Below are positions 14,932 to 17,232 of a stretch of 17,232 bases of DNA, in pieces. The DNA comes from an uncultured Lentisphaeria bacterium (lineage in GTDB: Bacteria > Verrucomicrobiota > Lentisphaeria > Victivallales > Victivallaceae), in contig CALABZ010000369.1 of NCBI GenBank assembly GCA_937888615.1, positions 1 to 17,232 on the forward strand, read 5' to 3'. The notes under the pieces were generated by a model, which searched no databases, was not told the DNA's origin, and was given only the letters and a program-made list of their open reading frames with translations. Both the position numbers and the translations under genes were made by a program. How positions within the stretch are numbered: the stretch's first letter is position 1; each line of letters begins with the position of its first letter.

Positions 14932-15703
14932 GGATATATCCTCCCTGATATCCGATACTGTCAGAAATATTTTCGGCGCAGGCCAAGACTTTGGCGCGCA
15001 GTTCCGGAATCGACTCCGGGTCCAGCCGCGACGACATTCCTGTAATGCCGACCCCGGCCACCACCCTGCCCGTCGCGTTGAACACCGGCGAACCGATACA
15101 GTAGTTGCCCAGCAGGTATTCCTCGAATTCGGAACTGCTGTAGGTCCGGCGGACATCCTCCAGTTCCCTGCGGATCAACTGCGGATCGGTGACGGTGTGA
15201 ATATTCATTTGCGGGCGCGGCAGCGCCATGATTTTCTCCGCCTCGGCGTCCGGCAGAAACGCCCAGACCGCTTTGCCGAAAGCATTGCCGTGCCAGTGGA
15301 TCCGCGAACCCGGCGTGACCGCCTGATAATATGCCGCGGGCGGAGCCACAAAATCGAGCTGAAGCATCCGGTCGCCGTCCGGCACCTGAATCTGAACGCT
15401 TTCGCGGGTTTCCAGCGCCAGTTTTTCCAGCCACGGCCGGGCCTGTTTGCGCAAGTCAAAACTGTTCTGCAGTTTCATGCCAAGCGAGAACAGCGCGGCG
15501 GTCAGCTCGTATTGACCGGCCGCGTTTTTCCGGACGTATCCTTTTTCGGAAAGCACATTCAGAATCCGAAACGTCAGGTTTGCCGTCAGTTCCAGCCGCC
15601 GGGCCAGTTCCGTCGGCCCCCAGGCCCCCGGTTCAGCCACCATAAATTCCAAAAGCTCCAGGACAGCCGCCGCCGCCGGAGCCTCATATTTTTTCTCCGT
15701 CAT
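14921..15703 (-). CDS. IclR-family transcriptional regulator of the GRE operon
   Basis: 260 aa. N-terminal winged helix-turn-helix at residues about 8-65 (AAAAVLELLEFMVAE, GPTELARRLELTANLTFRIL, SEKGYVRKN), then the IclR effector domain (GAF-like) through the C-terminus with SPVFNATGRVVAGVGITG, the usual conserved block. The length is typical. IclR proteins sense small organic acids or aromatic or sugar-acid metabolites and often repress the adjacent catabolic operon. It is the first gene of the GRE operon, ends inside GRE-A (11-nt overlap), and sits behind a promoter overlapped by a 16-bp palindrome, so autoregulated control of the whole operon is the natural reading. The ribosome site before its ATG (15701-15703) is poor, suggesting low expression of the regulator relative to the enzymes. 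Confidence 0.93.
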   Translation of the reverse strand: MTEKKYEAPAAAAVLELLEFMVAEPGAWGPTELARRLELTANLTFRILNVLSEKGYVRKNAAGQYELTAALFSLGMKLQNSFDLRKQARPWLEKLALETRESVQIQVPDGDRMLQLDFVAPPAAYYQAVTPGSRIHWHGNAFGKAVWAFLPDAEAEKIMALPRPQMNIHTVTDPQLIRRELEDVRRTYSSSEFEEYLLGNYCIGSPVFNATGRVVAGVGITGMSSRLDPESIPELRAKVLACAENISDSIGYQGGYIHEP

Positions 15704-15733
15704 ATCAAAAATCCATTTTATATTTAAAAATAA

Positions 15734-15749
15734 ATTCTATATATAGAAT
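15734..15749. promoter_or_regulatory. 16-bp perfect palindrome, probable IclR operator
   Basis: ATTCTATATATAGAAT is a perfect palindrome, 30 nt upstream of the IclR start. It overlaps the putative -10 hexamer of the IclR/GRE operon. IclR-family operators are usually palindromes of about this size over or near their own promoter. The AT-rich composition alone makes short palindromes likely here, so this is a candidate only. Confidence 0.5.
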
Positions 15750-15772
15750 AACGCCAAATCCGAAAATATCAA
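15745..15772 (-). promoter_or_regulatory. Putative promoter of the IclR/GRE operon
   Basis: On the minus strand TTGATA (15767-15772) is separated by 16 nt from TATTCT (15745-15750), 41 nt before the IclR ATG. The -35 matches consensus at five of six positions and the -10 at four of six. The -10 lies within the palindrome except for its first base, which fits a repressible arrangement. Confidence 0.45.
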
Positions 15773-15838
15773 CAGTTCTTCCCGAATAATGGTCCGTTTT
15801 TTTGCATTTCGACAGTCATAGAAAAGAGCGGATCAATC

Positions 15839-15869
15839 AGATAAATAAATTTCATACCTTAATTTATCT
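15839..15869. repeat. 8-bp inverted repeat upstream of the PHP gene
   Basis: AGATAAAT (15839-15846) and ATTTATCT (15862-15869) form an inverted repeat with a 15-nt centre, 97 nt before the PHP start codon. It could be an operator or a weak hairpin in the PHP leader. No clear -35/-10 pair for the plus strand was found in this 262-nt intergenic region. Confidence 0.35.
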
Positions 15870-15965
15870 ATCCGGCGAGAAAAAATTAACATCGGAGTTA
15901 GATTATACGAAGAAAAACCCGTTTACAGTTATGACACGATAAAATAAATCAGGAGACGATGGCGC

Positions 15966-16733
15966 ATGCATGACATTCATATCCACACTTCGCTGTCCAG
16001 TTGTTCTTCGACGGACCTGTCTCTCTATGTTCCAGAGATCAGGAAACACAAGTATGCCGCCGTCGGCTTCGCCAATCATGTATGGGACAGCGCGGTGCCG
16101 GGGGCCAGCGACTGGTATAAACCCCAGGACATCGCCCATGTGCTTAAATTGAGGGAAGAACTCGGACGATATGATTTTGGCGAAACGAAAGTCTATCTCG
16201 GCTGTGAAGCGGAATATATCGGCGGAGGAGTGGTCGGGCTTGACCCGCGCAATGCGCCGCTCTTCGACTATGTGCTGGTGTCCGCGCACCACTTCCATAT
16301 GGCCGGTTTTACGCGCCCGGCGGACCTGACCGATCTCGGAGAAGTACGGAAATTGATGCTGGAGCGGTTCCTGGAAGTCTGTGATATCGGCTTTGCGTTT
16401 GGAGTGGTTCATCCATTTCTGCCGATGGGTTACATGGATTCGGCACTGGAGATTCTGCGCGGTATTAAGGATGAGAATTTCAGAGCCTGTTTCCGTTACG
16501 CGGCGGAACGGAAGAAATCAATCGAAATCAACCTTTCGGTATTCCGCAAATTCACCGAAGCGGAGTTGTCTGAATACCGGAGGATGATGACCATCGCCCG
16601 AAAATGCGGGTGCCGCTTCCATATCGGTTCGGACGCCCACACGGTTGAATCCTTCAACCCGGAACAGATCATTTCGGGCGAACGCTTTGCTTCCGACTGC
16701 GGCATCACCCTGCCGGAAGACCCGCTGGCGTGA
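15966..16733 (+). CDS. PHP-domain metallohydrolase (histidinol-phosphatase-like)
   Basis: 255 aa. The PHP metal-site ligands are all visible: His5-X-His7 in HDIHIHTSLSS, His38 (GFANH), Glu81 (GCEAEY), His108/His109 (SAHHFH), a VVHPF His near residue 150, and Asp223/His225 in GSDAH. PHP proteins are trinuclear-metal phosphoesterases, such as histidinol phosphatase HisK or sugar/nucleotide phosphatases. There is no his gene nearby, so the specific substrate is open. The start ATG at 15966 is preceded by AGGAG 10 nt upstream; an ATG at 15959 in another frame stops after four codons. It is divergent from the IclR/GRE operon and shares its intergenic region, so coregulation is possible. It ends just before a strong hairpin. 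Confidence 0.9.
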   Translation: MHDIHIHTSLSSCSSTDLSLYVPEIRKHKYAAVGFANHVWDSAVPGASDWYKPQDIAHVLKLREELGRYDFGETKVYLGCEAEYIGGGVVGLDPRNAPLFDYVLVSAHHFHMAGFTRPADLTDLGEVRKLMLERFLEVCDIGFAFGVVHPFLPMGYMDSALEILRGIKDENFRACFRYAAERKKSIEINLSVFRKFTEAELSEYRRMMTIARKCGCRFHIGSDAHTVESFNPEQIISGERFASDCGITLPEDPLA

Positions 16734-16736
16734 CGG

Positions 16737-16764
16737 TTCCGCCATGCCGGGCGGCATGGCGGAA
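16737..16764. terminator. 12-bp perfect hairpin between convergent genes
   Basis: TTCCGCCATGCC (16737-16748) and GGCATGGCGGAA (16753-16764) form a perfect 12-bp stem with a 4-nt GGGC loop, 3 nt after the PHP stop and 16 nt after the convergent oxidoreductase stop. It probably acts as a bidirectional terminator. The tail is not a real U tract in either direction, so its strength is uncertain. Confidence 0.65.
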
Positions 16765-16780
16765 TTCCCGATTTTCAGGA

Positions 16781-17232
16781 TTAGAGATCGGCGCCGGCGG
16801 CGGCCAGATTTTTGCGGAGTTCGACTCCGTTTACGTCCGCCGGGGCTTTGCCGGACTTCACCGCCATGGCGGCGGCCATGCCCGCGGCCTGTCCGATACT
16901 GCATACCGGCGGCATCACCCGGGCACTGCTGTGCAAGGCGTGATCCAGCGAAATGGCGCGGCAGCCCATCAGCAGATTGACGCTGTTTTTCGGAACGATG
17001 GCGCGGTAGCTGATTTCATACCATTTATCTTCCGCGATCGCTTTGATGACGGTGCCGGTTCCGGACGGATTGTGAATGTCGATCGGATAGCGGACCTTGG
17101 CGATGCCGTCAGGATAATGACGGGCTTCGGTGAAATCGTCCGCGGTCTGCATGATCTGCCCGATGATACGGCGGGTTTCGCGAATGCCGATATGATGAGC
17201 GATCGAGTGAATCCGGGCGGTTTCAAATCCGG
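16781..17232 (-). CDS. FAD-dependent oxidoreductase (PF12831-like), C-terminal part only
   Basis: The frame is open from the right edge to the TAA at 16781-16783, giving about 150 C-terminal residues; the start and the FAD-binding N-terminal domain lie outside the window. The segment IGIRETRRIIGQ, then a DIHNPSGTGTV stretch, then SSARVMPPVCSIGQAAGMAA before the end match the C-terminal part of the FAD_oxidored family, whose last block closes over the flavin. This family is abundant in Lentisphaerota and Planctomycetota next to glycan-degradation genes, and its substrates are mostly unknown. It converges on the PHP gene, with a hairpin between them. Membership is well supported; function is not. 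Confidence 0.85.
   Translation of the reverse strand, partial: GFETARIHSIAHHIGIRETRRIIGQIMQTADDFTEARHYPDGIAKVRYPIDIHNPSGTGTVIKAIAEDKWYEISYRAIVPKNSVNLLMGCRAISLDHALHSSARVMPPVCSIGQAAGMAAAMAVKSGKAPADVNGVELRKNLAAAGADL

Noticed and set aside
3960..15000. Annotation of the five enzymes as pyruvate formate-lyase
   Set aside because: None has the adjacent Cys-Cys active-site pair of pyruvate formate-lyase, and three have Cys-X-Glu typical of dehydratases and lyases.
13777..15045. Plus-strand open frame of 422 codons opposite GRE-A
   Set aside because: Antisense shadow without motifs; it also crosses into the IclR gene.
14932..15156. 75-codon N-terminal extension of GRE-A
   Set aside because: It overlaps the IclR gene in another frame, has no GRE-like sequence and no ribosome site; the ATG at 14929-14931 has a strong one.
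3089..15703. Bacterial microcompartment operon
   Set aside because: GREs with an alcohol dehydrogenase suggested it, but no shell-protein gene or encapsulation-peptide-like extension is visible inside the window.
15959..15973. Four-codon ATG-GCG-CAT-GCA-TGA mini-frame overlapping the PHP start
   Set aside because: Too short to separate from chance; the ribosome site is better explained by the PHP start at 15966.
1..17232. tRNA, rRNA, CRISPR arrays, insertion sequences
   Set aside because: Intergenic spaces are short and none shows regular direct repeats, transposase remnants or a cloverleaf-like sequence by eye.

Overview
The window reads as a chromosomal piece of a GC-rich anaerobe, most likely of the Lentisphaerota (Victivallales-like) or a close PVC-superphylum relative. 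The basis is the combination of a pseudopilin with the FTLIELLVVIAIIAILA-type helix and a C-terminal H-Xn-DG motif, a GntR-headed regulator with a LacI-type sensor, a DUF4838 (alpha-glucuronidase-like) exoprotein and a PF12831-type FAD oxidoreductase, all families that are abundant there. The abundance of glycyl radical enzymes (GREs) implies strictly anaerobic metabolism. The taxonomic call is inference from family content, not from a marker gene.

Layout. Positions 1-2937 (minus strand) hold a three-gene module: regulator (GntR DNA-binding head, LacI-type sensor), pseudopilin, and DUF4838 exoprotein running off the left edge. The regulator has a good sigma-70-like promoter and its stop codon overlaps the pseudopilin start. 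Positions 3089-15703 (minus strand, read from right to left) form one long operon: an IclR-family regulator, three GREs (called here GRE-A, -B and -C), a fourth, AT-richer GRE (GRE-D), an iron-containing alcohol dehydrogenase, a fifth GRE (GRE-E) and a single glycyl-radical activase, followed by an AT-rich hairpin with a U tract. All gaps are 1-60 nt, or overlaps. Positions 15704-15965 are a divergent intergenic region with a 16-bp perfect palindrome over the putative -10 of the IclR/GRE operon. Positions 15966-16733 (plus strand) encode a PHP-domain metallohydrolase. A 12-bp hairpin separates it from a convergent, partial FAD-dependent oxidoreductase at the right edge.

How it may work. The IclR protein probably senses an organic acid or sugar-derived ligand and controls the GRE operon. 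The last-encoded radical-SAM activase would install the glycyl radical on several or all of the five GREs. The alcohol dehydrogenase would reduce an aldehyde product to an alcohol, as in B12-independent diol/glycerol dehydratase pathways. No microcompartment shell gene is visible. The five GREs are mutually divergent, all short (619-662 aa against roughly 760-900 aa for the characterised classes), and differ at the active site: three keep Cys-X-Glu, two do not. That is the most unusual feature of the window: a five-paralogue GRE array sharing one activase, of unknown substrate. No RNA gene, CRISPR array or insertion sequence was seen, and no stretch over 300 bases lacks a gene.
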